From Lachnospiraceae bacterium (GTDB taxonomy: Bacteria; Bacillota; Clostridia; Lachnospirales; Lachnospiraceae), in contig CAAEEI010000152.1 of the NCBI GenBank assembly GCA_900754855.1, positions 1 to 22,988 on the forward strand: 22,988 bases of DNA, read 5' to 3'. This document shows, piece after piece, positions 14,506 to 22,274 of this stretch. The first letter of the stretch is position 1. Each line of letters opens with the position of its first letter. A program made the translations under genes and the position numbers. The notes below the pieces were generated by a model. The model had not been told where the DNA came from. It did not search any database and saw nothing but the letters and a program-made list of their open reading frames with translations.

Positions 14506-15333
14506 ATGGAAATTGCAAATACAAAAGAAGCCGATACGGAAGGAAAAGCAGGTCTGCATACCGGGTATCTGGATTCTGGACGTTGGGACAGGGGAGAGGA
14601 AATTGATCTGGTAGAACTTGCCTATGCCCTGTTGGATAAGATACATTTTATTATTTTATGGTTTCTGGTGGGGGCAGTGCTGTTGAATGCCTATGCCTTT
14701 TTCCGTATAGAACCAACCTATCAGACCACAGCAAAGATGTATGTGGTTTCTGCTTCCAAAGATTCAGTGGTTGATCTTACTGACCTGAATATTGGTTCTT
14801 CTCTGACCGCAGATTACGAACAATTGATTCTGAGTTATCCGGTTTTACATAAAGTGGTTAAAAATTTGGATCTGGAAATAAGCACAGATGCTTTAGCCGG
14901 TATGATTAAGTTGGAGAATCCGGCAAACACCCGTATTCTGAATGTAACGGTAACCAGCACAGATCCGGATGATGCGATGAATATTGCCAATGAGCTTGTA
15001 GAAGTTTCGGTGGAGTATCTTCCAAAAACAATGAGTACAAACCCGCCGAATATTGCACAGAAAGCATTAAGACCAACGCATAAAGCGAATCCGAGCTATG
15101 GAAAATATACTTTAATGGGAGCGATGATGGGAGCGGCGCTGTACTGTGCATGGGTGATTGTTCATTTTCTGATGGACGATACTCTTCGCTCTATGGATGA
15201 TGTGGAAAAATATTTCGGTGTAGTTCCTCTTACCGTTATTCCGAATAGTGAGGTTTTTGCAGATATGGAAAAAAAGGAAAATCTGCAGAGTATACAAAAA
15301 AAGAAAAATAGAAAAAGAAAGACCAGGAGATAG
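14506..15333 (+). CDS. cpsC: Wzz/CpsC-family chain-length determinant and kinase modulator
   Basis: Membrane co-polymerase that sets polysaccharide chain length and activates the CpsD kinase. In Gram-positives it is split from the kinase, as here. 275 residues: a polar leader, first helix about 48-66, an extracellular Wzz domain (about 68-190, with YQTTAKMYVVSASKDS), the Pro-rich segment KALRPTHKANPSYG before the second helix (about 204-226). A cytoplasmic tail then ends in a very basic stretch of Lys/Arg (last 17 residues). AGGAGG sits 5-6 bases before the ATG. It lies directly upstream of the kinase gene. Confidence 0.92.
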   Translation: MEIANTKEADTEGKAGLHTGYLDSGRWDRGEEIDLVELAYALLDKIHFIILWFLVGAVLLNAYAFFRIEPTYQTTAKMYVVSASKDSVVDLTDLNIGSSLTADYEQLILSYPVLHKVVKNLDLEISTDALAGMIKLENPANTRILNVTVTSTDPDDAMNIANELVEVSVEYLPKTMSTNPPNIAQKALRPTHKANPSYGKYTLMGAMMGAALYCAWVIVHFLMDDTLRSMDDVEKYFGVVPLTVIPNSEVFADMEKKENLQSIQKKKNRKRKTRR

Positions 15334-15344
15334 GGGGAAGAGAA

Positions 15345-16079
15345 ATGAAACAGATTCAAATGGATATCCCCGAATTACCATACGCTGTAGAGGAAGCTCT
15401 AAACAGGCTGCGTGTAAATATTAAATTTTGTGGGAAAAATACAAAGAAAATTTTAATTACCAGCAGCGTACCGGGTGAGGGAAAAAGTACAGTTGCAGTT
15501 CAGCTTTGGAAGATGCTGGCAGAGGCAGGATTCAAGGCTGTGCTGGTGGATACTGATTTAAGAAAATCGGTGCTGAAAGACAGAGTCAGATTTAAATCGG
15601 AAAAAGACATTAAGGATTTGCGTTATTATCTGTCCGGCCTGGCAGAATATGAAGAAATTGTCTATGAAACAGATATTGAGAACGGATATATTGTTCCGGT
15701 AATCAGCACATTGGAAAATCCGTCTTCCATGTTGGAAGATGCGAGATTAGGACAACTGTTTGAGCATTTATCAGCGGAGTATCGATATATTATTGTGGAT
15801 TCTCCTCCACTGGACAGTGTGTCGGATGGTTCTCTGGTTGCTCCGTTTTGTGATGGGGCTCTCTTCATTGTAAGAAGTGGTATTACTTCCCGGAAGTTGG
15901 TCAGAGCATCTTTAAGACAGCTGGAAAGAACCGGATGTCGGTTGTTGGGGATAGTTCTTAATCGTGTAGAAGTTAAAAGCCGTGCTTATAAGAAATACTA
16001 TGGAAAGTATGGTGAAAATTATTACTCCTATTACGGAACGGAAAAGAGCCCTAAAAATCAACATAAACGAAAGGGATAA
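15345..16079 (+). CDS. cpsD: CpsD/CapB-type bacterial tyrosine kinase
   Basis: Cytoplasmic BY-kinase that autophosphorylates a C-terminal tyrosine cluster and acts with CpsC; CpsB reverses it. 244 residues: Walker A SSVPGEGKST (40-49), Walker A' VLVDTDLRKS (66-75), Walker B YIIVDSPPLDSVSDG (about 148-162), and a tail with nine tyrosines within about 18 residues (YKKYYGKYGENYYSYYG) then a Lys-rich end. All motifs are intact, so it is likely active. AGGGGGAAGAGAA precedes the ATG. 145 bases without a gene follow, holding only a weak TTGAAA/TAAAGT promoter-like pair at 16130-16158 before the next gene. Confidence 0.94.
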   Translation: MKQIQMDIPELPYAVEEALNRLRVNIKFCGKNTKKILITSSVPGEGKSTVAVQLWKMLAEAGFKAVLVDTDLRKSVLKDRVRFKSEKDIKDLRYYLSGLAEYEEIVYETDIENGYIVPVISTLENPSSMLEDARLGQLFEHLSAEYRYIIVDSPPLDSVSDGSLVAPFCDGALFIVRSGITSRKLVRASLRQLERTGCRLLGIVLNRVEVKSRAYKKYYGKYGENYYSYYGTEKSPKNQHKRKG

Positions 16080-16224
16080 AGAAGAAAATTACATTTTTTC
16101 ATTTGCCTGCATGGAAAATGAGGTTATTTTTGAAAAATGGTAATTATATGTTTAAAGTGGGATATTCGCAGATAACGTGGCTTAATCAGGCGTTTATCTA
16201 AAATAATGAGGAGGTAAATGAGCA

Positions 16225-16899
16225 ATGAACAGATTAAAAAAAGTGTTGGCAATTGCTTTATCTGCGGCATTAATGGTGCCGTCAACAGCTTTTGCGGCAT
16301 ATAAAGATTCTGTAGGAATTAAACTTGATAATGACCAGGTATCTCTTTCTACAGAGTATACAGGAAAAGATCAGACTTTAACAATTGTGGTTAATGGATA
16401 TACCCTTGTTGAAGGGAAAGATTTCCAGATTGTTGGGACTGAACCGAAATCTGTAGGAACTCATACCGTAAACATTGTGGGTATTGGAACAGTAAAGGGA
16501 TCTGCTACGATTACGTATAAGATTAAAAAAGCTTCCAAACCAGTACTGACAGTGTCTCCAAAGGTAGAAAAACAATTGGAGGAAGGTTTTAAAGCTAAGG
16601 AATTAAAGAAGGAATCCAAAACGATTAACCTTAATCCTAAGTCAAAAAAACCGAAAAAAGATAAAAACAATAAAACTGATAAAAATAAAGGAAACAAAGA
16701 TAAGAAAAAGAAAAAATTAAAACTTGAGTTTTCTGCAAAAGGGAAAAAATCCAAAAAATGGCTTAAAGTAACGAAAAATGGTAAGGTTACTTTGAAAAAA
16801 GGAATTAAAAAAGGCGTGTACAAAGTTCGTGTTAAAACAAACAGAGGTACAAAGAATTACAAGAAAGGTACAACCGTTGTTAAAATTGTAGTTAAATAG
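16225..16899 (+). CDS. Secreted, very lysine-rich Ig-like domain protein
   Basis: 224 residues with a clear Sec signal peptide (MNRLKKVLAIALSAALMVPS then TAFA, cut after residue 24 or 25). Residues about 40-100 look like the MBG/Ig-like repeat common in Lachnospiraceae surface proteins (YTGKDQTLTIVVNGYTLVEG, then KSVGTHTVNIVGIGT). A linker of roughly 50 residues is mostly Lys with Asn/Asp/Ser, and a C-terminal part (KVTKNGKVTLKKGIKKGVYK) resembles the Lys-rich Ig-like repeat of such proteins. About a quarter of all residues are Lys (I count 54 of 224), so the protein is strongly basic. There is no sortase motif or membrane anchor. GGAGG lies 10 bases before the ATG. It may bind the anionic wall or the capsule. 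Confidence 0.8.
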   Translation: MNRLKKVLAIALSAALMVPSTAFAAYKDSVGIKLDNDQVSLSTEYTGKDQTLTIVVNGYTLVEGKDFQIVGTEPKSVGTHTVNIVGIGTVKGSATITYKIKKASKPVLTVSPKVEKQLEEGFKAKELKKESKTINLNPKSKKPKKDKNNKTDKNKGNKDKKKKKLKLEFSAKGKKSKKWLKVTKNGKVTLKKGIKKGVYKVRVKTNRGTKNYKKGTTVVKIVVK

Positions 16900-16952
16900 C
16901 TTAAAATTCCTCGGAAGGCTGTAAAAAAGATTTGCATAAACAGTTTTTAAGA

Positions 16953-16988
16953 ACAGGGACTCTGGCCACGCAGGGTTCCTGTATTTTC
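16953..16988 (+). terminator. Terminator-like hairpin after the secreted protein gene
   Basis: ACAGGGACTC (16953-16962) pairs with GGGTTCCTGT (16973-16982), ten base pairs including two G-U, with a 10-base loop, followed by ATTTTC. The T-run is short. It lies 53 bases after the stop and before the next promoter, the right place to end the capsule regulatory operon. Confidence 0.55.
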
Positions 16989-17065
16989 ATGTCTGTGATT
17001 AAAGGGAAAAATTACAGAGAATTGTGGAGTGTTCAGAAAAGTGGAAGACGGTTTCCCGAGATAAT

Positions 17066-17094
17066 TTGACAAATAGAGATAACTTGTTTATTAT
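17066..17094 (+). promoter_or_regulatory. Strong sigma-A promoter for the capK-wzx pair
   Basis: TTGACA (17066-17071), exactly 17 bases, TATTAT (17089-17094): perfect -35, one mismatch in -10. Transcription would start near 17101, giving a leader of about 48 bases that contains the short hairpin listed next. Confidence 0.8.
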
Positions 17095-17117
17095 TACAAA
17101 AGCGGAAAATACAAAAA

Positions 17118-17133
17118 CTATGCAATAGCATAG
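17118..17133 (+). other. Perfect short hairpin in the leader of capK
   Basis: CTATGC, AATA, GCATAG: six base pairs and a four-base loop, in the 5' leader 6 bases before the AGAGG ribosome binding site (17139-17143). It could be an operator for a dimeric regulator or an mRNA structure that tunes translation; either is inference. Confidence 0.5.
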
Positions 17134-17148
17134 GGGAAAGAGGTTGCA

Positions 17149-18444
17149 ATGTTTGAAAAAATGGAGAAGAAGCTGGTAAACCTGCTGCTTTTTTTTGATT
17201 TATTTAAAATGAAAACAAAGATTCCCAAAGATTTTACGGGAGTAATGCGAACCCAGGACAGAAGGGTTCGTAAATTGGTAAAAAAAGCGTATAAGATACC
17301 GTTTTACCGAAAAAGATTCGATGAGGCGGGAGTAAAGCCGGAAGACATTCGTACGGGAGATGATCTGTCCAAACTGCCGCTGCTGACGAAGGATGAACTG
17401 CGGGCCTGGATGAATGAAGAGGCTAAAAATCCGAAATATGAAAACTGGTTTCATGATACCACCAGTGGGTCTTCCGGTGTTCCGCTGATGTTGCTGGTGT
17501 CCCCGAAAGAGAAGGCGTACAATATGGCCAACTGGTTCAGGGTGATGATGACTGCCGGGTATAATCCGTTTTTTGGAAAGACCATGAGCAGGAAAAGCGC
17601 CCATAGCATTACCGGGGGAAGCGATACTTTTTTACAGCATTTCGGTATTTTAAGAAGAGGATTTGTGGCGCAGTATGATCCGGAACCGGAGATCGTAAAA
17701 CAGATCAACGCCTATAAACCGGACTTTCTTTATATGAATAAAAGTGAGTTCATGCGTATCTGTCTGTACTGTAAGAAAAATCACGTGGAACTGGCAAAAC
17801 CAAAATTTTACTGTCCAACGGGAGAAAAGATTGACGACACAGCCCGTAAGCTTTTTGCGGAGATTCTCGGACCGGGGATCATTGATTCCTATGGTACGGC
17901 GGAGACCGGTGCGGCTATGGTACGGCTGTTTGACAGCACAGAGTATGTGGTACATAACGATTCTTTTGTGGTCAATATTTATGATGAAAAGAACCGTCCG
18001 GCAGAAGAAGGGAATATTGTAATTACCCCGTTATATAAAACAGATCTGCCGCTTATTAATTATGCCATCGGCGACCGGGGAACCTGCGAAGTACGGGACG
18101 GCGTTCGCTATGTGACCAGCGTGCAGGGAAGAATGAATGACTTTTTCCGCTATGAGACCGGGGAAGTAACGACATTTTTTGAGATAGCCCCGATCATCGC
18201 CCACTGCGAGGACGTTTTCCAGATTCGCTTTATTCAGGAGTCTTACACTAAGATCCATATTCAGTGCGTGCAGAATAAAGAAATGTCTTCGCTGACGGAA
18301 AAAGAGGTGGAAGAAAAGCTGACCAGACAGCTCAACAGTAAATTCAAACATCCTTTTGTGATAGAGTATGAGTGGATGGATTCTATTCCACCGGATGAAA
18401 ATGGAAAACTTCGTATGATTGTCTGTAAAGTAAAGGATGCCTGA
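17149..18444 (+). CDS. capK: CapK/PaaK-like adenylate-forming enzyme
   Basis: Member of the phenylacetate-CoA ligase-like (COG1541) group found in capsule loci as CapK. 431 residues with the adenylate-forming motifs: TTSGSSGVPL (104-113), a SYGTAETGA stretch near 247 that binds the adenine/acyl end, and YAIGDRG near 305 with the ribose-binding Asp. A C-terminal lid follows with PPDENGKLRM, whose Lys may be the catalytic one. It lacks an obvious acyl-carrier or transferase domain. Role in the locus: probably activates a carboxylic acid for transfer to a sugar; substrate unknown. It is first in a pair with the flippase, 21 bases before it, behind its own strong promoter. Confidence 0.85.
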   Translation: MFEKMEKKLVNLLLFFDLFKMKTKIPKDFTGVMRTQDRRVRKLVKKAYKIPFYRKRFDEAGVKPEDIRTGDDLSKLPLLTKDELRAWMNEEAKNPKYENWFHDTTSGSSGVPLMLLVSPKEKAYNMANWFRVMMTAGYNPFFGKTMSRKSAHSITGGSDTFLQHFGILRRGFVAQYDPEPEIVKQINAYKPDFLYMNKSEFMRICLYCKKNHVELAKPKFYCPTGEKIDDTARKLFAEILGPGIIDSYGTAETGAAMVRLFDSTEYVVHNDSFVVNIYDEKNRPAEEGNIVITPLYKTDLPLINYAIGDRGTCEVRDGVRYVTSVQGRMNDFFRYETGEVTTFFEIAPIIAHCEDVFQIRFIQESYTKIHIQCVQNKEMSSLTEKEVEEKLTRQLNSKFKHPFVIEYEWMDSIPPDENGKLRMIVCKVKDA

Positions 18445-18465
18445 TGAAAGGAAGGGACAAAAAGG

Positions 18466-19917
18466 ATGGCAGGAAAAAACAAAAATGCATCGTTAAATAA
18501 GAAGGCATTTACATCGGGATTTTTCTTTATTTTTGCACAGCTTTGCGTCCGGGGACTGACCTTTGTCATTACACCGGTGTATACCAGATTGCTGTCAGAA
18601 GGGCAGTACGGAATGATCCGAACCTATGAATCCTGGTTGCTGATCGCTTATACGGTCATGTCGCTTTGCCTGTGGCGAAGTGTGGATGTGGCAAAACATG
18701 ATTTTCGGGATGATTATAACGGTTATGTATCCAGCGTACATACTTTATCCTATATTTCCATTGCCATTTTTTTGGGGTTGTGTCTGCTCTTTAAGGAACC
18801 GGTACAGAAGTTTACCCAGATGGACGATCTCATGTTTTACACCTGTTTCCTTTATGTATTTACCTACACCAGCATGCTGTATGTGCAGAGAAGAGATAAA
18901 CAGGTGATGAAATACAAGTTCAGCACCATGGCTACGCTGCTGACGATCATTCCGGGAACCTTGCTTTCCGTGTGGCTGATTTACAGTGGAAAAACGCAGG
19001 GGCTTACCGATCAACTGGTTGCCCGGAGAATCATCGGCTATTATACGCCGCAGATCATCGGCGGAGCCATCGTTGCCCTGGTTATCTGGTGGCAGGGCAA
19101 AAAATTCATCAATAAGAAATATTGGAAATATGGTTTGGCCTTCAGTCTGCCGTTGATTCCGGAGGCTTTGTCCATCCAGATCATGAATCAGTCCGATAAG
19201 ATTATGATTCAAAAGATGGTCAGCTTTGAAGCCGCAGGGATCTTTGCTCTGGCAACCAGTATTTCGTTTGTCATATGGATTCTGGAGGATTCTGTCTGGA
19301 ATGCATGGATACCGTGGCTGTATGAGAAAATCGAAAGAAATGAGACAAAAGATGTGGAGAAGCCATGGACGGCCGTGATGCATATGTTTGGAATTTTTTC
19401 CTGGATCATCGTTTTGCTGGCGCCGGAAGAAATACGGATTCTGGGACCAAAATCCTACCAGGCGGCCGTGTGGCTGGTTGCGCCGATGGTATCGGGGACG
19501 TTGTTTCGTTTTTACAGCTACAGCTATTCGGCTATTCAGAATTATCATAAAAAGACCAGATATGTGGCGGCCGGAACCATTGGCACCATGTTTTTAAATG
19601 TGGCTTTGAACTATATCTGTATCTTAAAATTTGGCTATATGGCAGCCGCGTATACGACCGCCGCCAGTTATCTGATTCTCTTACTGGTGCAGGGAATTTT
19701 AGAATACCGGATTACCGGAATGGTGATCGTTCCTTTGCGGAAGACGGTGACGATCGCCGTTGTTTATGGTGCGATCAACATTGCCACCATGGGCCTTTAT
19801 GGCATGGCATGGTATATTCGCTACGGGCTTCTTCTGTTTGTGGCGGCCATTGCTTTTAAAGTAATGAAACCACAGCTTATGGCTGTGCTGCACATGCTGA
19901 AAAAGAAAAAAGCATAA
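18466..19917 (+). CDS. wzx: Wzx-type polysaccharide flippase (MOP superfamily)
   Basis: 483 residues, nearly all hydrophobic, with 12-14 membrane helices; it flips undecaprenyl-diphosphate-linked repeat units across the membrane. The N-terminus has the family look: TSGFFFIFAQLCVRGLTF, VITPVYTRLLSEGQYG, then YESWL. It ends with a Lys cluster (HMLKKKKA). AAGGAAGGGACAAAAAGG precedes the ATG. It is the last gene of the plus-strand pair; its stop faces the ATP-grasp gene across the double terminator. No Wzy polymerase is in the window, so the repeat-unit polymerase must be elsewhere. Confidence 0.9.
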   Translation: MAGKNKNASLNKKAFTSGFFFIFAQLCVRGLTFVITPVYTRLLSEGQYGMIRTYESWLLIAYTVMSLCLWRSVDVAKHDFRDDYNGYVSSVHTLSYISIAIFLGLCLLFKEPVQKFTQMDDLMFYTCFLYVFTYTSMLYVQRRDKQVMKYKFSTMATLLTIIPGTLLSVWLIYSGKTQGLTDQLVARRIIGYYTPQIIGGAIVALVIWWQGKKFINKKYWKYGLAFSLPLIPEALSIQIMNQSDKIMIQKMVSFEAAGIFALATSISFVIWILEDSVWNAWIPWLYEKIERNETKDVEKPWTAVMHMFGIFSWIIVLLAPEEIRILGPKSYQAAVWLVAPMVSGTLFRFYSYSYSAIQNYHKKTRYVAAGTIGTMFLNVALNYICILKFGYMAAAYTTAASYLILLLVQGILEYRITGMVIVPLRKTVTIAVVYGAINIATMGLYGMAWYIRYGLLLFVAAIAFKVMKPQLMAVLHMLKKKKA

Positions 19918-19946
19918 GCAAAACCAATGTGAAATCAAAGAAAAAA

Positions 19947-19975
19947 GAAGCGCTGCAAATTTTATGCGGCGCTTC
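19947..19975. terminator. First hairpin between convergent operons
   Basis: GAAGCGCTGCA (19947-19957) pairs with TGCGGCGCTTC (19965-19975), 11 pairs with one G-U, loop AATTTTA. It starts 30 bases after the flippase stop, preceded by A6 and followed by only GGAAAG. Alone it lacks a T-run in the plus direction; in the minus direction TTTTTT follows it, so it can serve the opposite operon. Confidence 0.6.
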
Positions 19976-19981
19976 GGAAAG

Positions 19982-20052
19982 AAAAAAGACCAATCAGGGG
20001 GCGGAAGCGACAGGATTCGCTGTCTTCGCCTTTTCCAGATTGGTCTTTTTTT
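19982..20052. terminator. Large bidirectional terminator between convergent operons
   Basis: AAAAAAGACCAATC (19982-19995) and GATTGGTCTTTTTT (20038-20051) form a perfect 14-bp outer stem. Inside lies a second branch: GGCG with CGCC, AAG with CTT and ACAG with CTGT, with small bulges and a GATTCG loop. Each strand ends in a run of T, so it stops both the flippase operon (+) and the ATP-grasp operon (-). Confidence 0.9.
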
Positions 20053-20079
20053 GCTCTTCTGTTTGCGAGGGTATAAATT

Positions 20080-21264
20080 TTACTTCACGTTAATCTCTAC
20101 CTGTTCCATGGCGCTGAAGAGAAGGGACTGTGCCTCCTCCAGAGTAGTTCCTCTGGTAATAATGTGTCCGATACGGTGAGGGCCGACATGAAATTTATGA
20201 ACCTCTTCGCCAGGTTCATAATCGAACTGTACCGCACAGATTCGTTCATCCGGCGCATTATGATCGTATTGGGACTGAAGGATTCCGTCCTGTGTACTCA
20301 TCAGTAAATGACCGGCGTTTGGCGTAAAAGGTTTTTCGAAAGAAAATGCAGGGTCTTCTCCCAGCGCTGCCCGCAAAATCTTTTCGTAATAGTCGAAACC
20401 ATAATAAATGGAAACCAGTTCGGCCAGGCAGGTGGCGCCGCAGCGGCCTCCCAGTTCCAGCACGTAGGTTTTGTCGTCTTTTAGAATGAAATCTGCATTG
20501 ATGGCACAGTTGTCCAGCCCCATAGCTTCGACCGCTTTGGAAAGCTGAATTTTTGCGTCGTCAATCACTTCCGGTTTCAGGTCATAAGGGGCGAAATGTC
20601 CGATCGGTACCCCGGTATCCCCGTGGAAGACATAATCTCCGTGAGGAAGGATAAACGAAACTTTACCATGGTAAACGAAAGCCTGAGCGCCAAATTCTTC
20701 TCCCTCGATAAATTCCTCGATAAGGAAATAATCTTTTCGGGTATTTTCTTTGACGTAAGCCATGGCCGAAGGAAAATCATCATAGGAATCAACCCGGGTG
20801 ATTCCACGGCTGCCGGAAGAATCGACGGATTTGAAAATCAGCGGAAACTCCAGATCGCAGACGGTTTTGCGTATATCCGGATCGGTGAAAAGGACTTTCC
20901 GAAAGCGGGCGGTACGCACGCCGTATTCTTCGTATTTGCTTTTCATTAACATTTTATCCACTGCAACTTTGGCGGCTTCATAGGACAGCCCGCAAAGCCC
21001 CATGGCGTCGCAGACTCTTCCGATTGTGTTGACACAGACATCCGTACCGGTGGTCACGATGCCGTCAATTTGCTCTTCTCTGGCGATGGCAAGGATTTTT
21101 TCATCATCGACAGTGTTTTCATAATAGACTTTATCGGCGAAAGCAAAGCCCGGATAATTACCGGGGATGCTGACAACGATGGTGTATAATTCCATCTGTT
21201 TTGCGGTTTTAATGAGAGGCACCTGGTAAATTCCAGCGCCCAAGATCATAATTTTTTTCATCAT
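20080..21264 (-). CDS. ATP-grasp domain carboxylate-amine ligase-like protein
   Basis: ATP-grasp enzyme that would couple a carboxylate to an amine or similar nucleophile with ATP hydrolysis. 394 residues from ATG 21264 (or ATG 21261), after AGGAGG; the frame stays open to 21453, but that part overlaps the glycosyltransferase and has no site. The N-terminal Rossmann-like pre-ATP domain starts KKIMILGAGIYQVPLIKTAK. The ATP-grasp core has FPLIFKSVDSSGSRGI, then IEEFIEGEEFGAQAFVY, and LELGGRCGATCLAELV with the metal-binding Glu. It overlaps the glycosyltransferase by 4 bases (ATGA). Close relatives may be PurK- or CarB-like; in a polysaccharide locus it could add an amino acid to a sugar, but that is inference. 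Confidence 0.85.
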   Translation of the reverse strand: MMKKIMILGAGIYQVPLIKTAKQMELYTIVVSIPGNYPGFAFADKVYYENTVDDEKILAIAREEQIDGIVTTGTDVCVNTIGRVCDAMGLCGLSYEAAKVAVDKMLMKSKYEEYGVRTARFRKVLFTDPDIRKTVCDLEFPLIFKSVDSSGSRGITRVDSYDDFPSAMAYVKENTRKDYFLIEEFIEGEEFGAQAFVYHGKVSFILPHGDYVFHGDTGVPIGHFAPYDLKPEVIDDAKIQLSKAVEAMGLDNCAINADFILKDDKTYVLELGGRCGATCLAELVSIYYGFDYYEKILRAALGEDPAFSFEKPFTPNAGHLLMSTQDGILQSQYDHNAPDERICAVQFDYEPGEEVHKFHVGPHRIGHIITRGTTLEEAQSLLFSAMEQVEINVK

Positions 21265-22250
21265 AAGTCCTCCTGTAAAAGGGAATCCGGTTTGGCGGAA
21301 GTCGGTTCGTCTTCCGCATGGCTGTTCTGTGCATAAACTTCCTTGACGACAAATTGCGGCTGATGATTCATGCCGAGGAACATCCGTCCGAGATATTCGC
21401 CGATCAATCCCATGAAAAGCATCATGATTCCGGAAAAGAAACAGATGGCGCACATCACGGAAGGCCAGCCGATGGCCATGGTAGGAACAAGAAGTTTACG
21501 GATGACCACATAAATGGCTCCCAGGATGCTGAGAAGAGAAAAGAAATATCCGCAGTAAGTGGCCATGCGTAAAGGAACGACAGAATACCCCATGATGTTT
21601 GACCAGAGCTGAAGTAATTTCTTCAGGGTATATCCGGATTCGCCCACCTCCCGGTCAAAATGCTTGATCGGAATACAGCTGATATTTCGGGTGGTACGCA
21701 AGAACAGTCCCTGCAGATGGGTATAAGGGCTCTGGTACTGCACCACATAATCCCGGACAAAACGTCGGATTACCCAGTAGCTGGATGTTTTCATGTCCTT
21801 TGGCTTACCAATGAGAATCCGTACAGTCAGGTAATTCATAAAGCTGCCGAAGTTGCGGAACAGAGAATGTTTTTTCTGTGGATAATAGCCATAGACAATA
21901 TCGTAGCCCTTATCAATTTCCGCCAGCAGATAGCGAAGCTGGGAAGGGTGCGTCTGCATATCGTCGTCCATGGCGATCAGCAGGTCGCCGGACGCATAAT
22001 TAAGTCCGGCCATCACTGCGTTATGCTGGCCGGAGTTTTTTGCCAGAGAAATTACCTTGACAAAGGCATAATCGCTGGCGAGAGATTTCAGTGCGTCAAT
22101 GGTTGCTCCGCCGTCGGGAGAGTAATCATCGACAAGGATAAATTCGTAAGAATGGATGTTTAACTGTTCCAGTTCGGCGGCAGTCATTTCCACCATTTTA
22201 CGAATGGTCTGTGAAGATTTATAACAAGGGATAATAATTGAGTGTAACAA
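21261..22250 (-). CDS. Family-2 glycosyltransferase, GtrB/ArnC/DPM-like
   Basis: Membrane glycosyltransferase that moves a sugar from a nucleotide donor to undecaprenyl phosphate. 329 residues: SIIIPCYKSSQTIRKMV start, ILVDDYSPDGG with the first Asp pair (41-42), the DxD-like MDDDMQTHP (94-102), and two C-terminal membrane helices (about 238-260 and 270-295) with FMGLIGEYLGRMF, the DPM/GtrB layout. It starts at TTG 22250, with AGGAGG about 10 bases before it; no ATG lies near. It belongs to the minus operon after the aminotransferase and before the ATP-grasp gene. The product sugar is not readable, but the neighbouring aminotransferase suggests an amino sugar. Confidence 0.9.
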   Translation of the reverse strand: MLHSIIIPCYKSSQTIRKMVEMTAAELEQLNIHSYEFILVDDYSPDGGATIDALKSLASDYAFVKVISLAKNSGQHNAVMAGLNYASGDLLIAMDDDMQTHPSQLRYLLAEIDKGYDIVYGYYPQKKHSLFRNFGSFMNYLTVRILIGKPKDMKTSSYWVIRRFVRDYVVQYQSPYTHLQGLFLRTTRNISCIPIKHFDREVGESGYTLKKLLQLWSNIMGYSVVPLRMATYCGYFFSLLSILGAIYVVIRKLLVPTMAIGWPSVMCAICFFSGIMMLFMGLIGEYLGRMFLGMNHQPQFVVKEVYAQNSHAEDEPTSAKPDSLLQEDL

Positions 22251-22274
22251 GGTATCGTTCCTCCTGCTGTTGGT

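Noticed and set aside
16640..16720. A-rich tract in the secreted protein gene as a possible low-complexity or recombination repeat
   Set aside because: The reading frame is intact and the tract simply encodes the Lys/Asn linker; no exact repeat unit longer than a few bases is visible.
18745..19548. 267-aa open frame opposite the flippase
   Set aside because: It has shadow-like composition (many His, Gln, Arg) and no ribosome binding site; the plus-strand membrane protein is well supported.
21265..21453. 63-residue extension of the ATP-grasp protein
   Set aside because: It is the antisense-free overlap with the glycosyltransferase reading frame, of odd composition, while AGGAGG stands directly before ATG 21264/21261.
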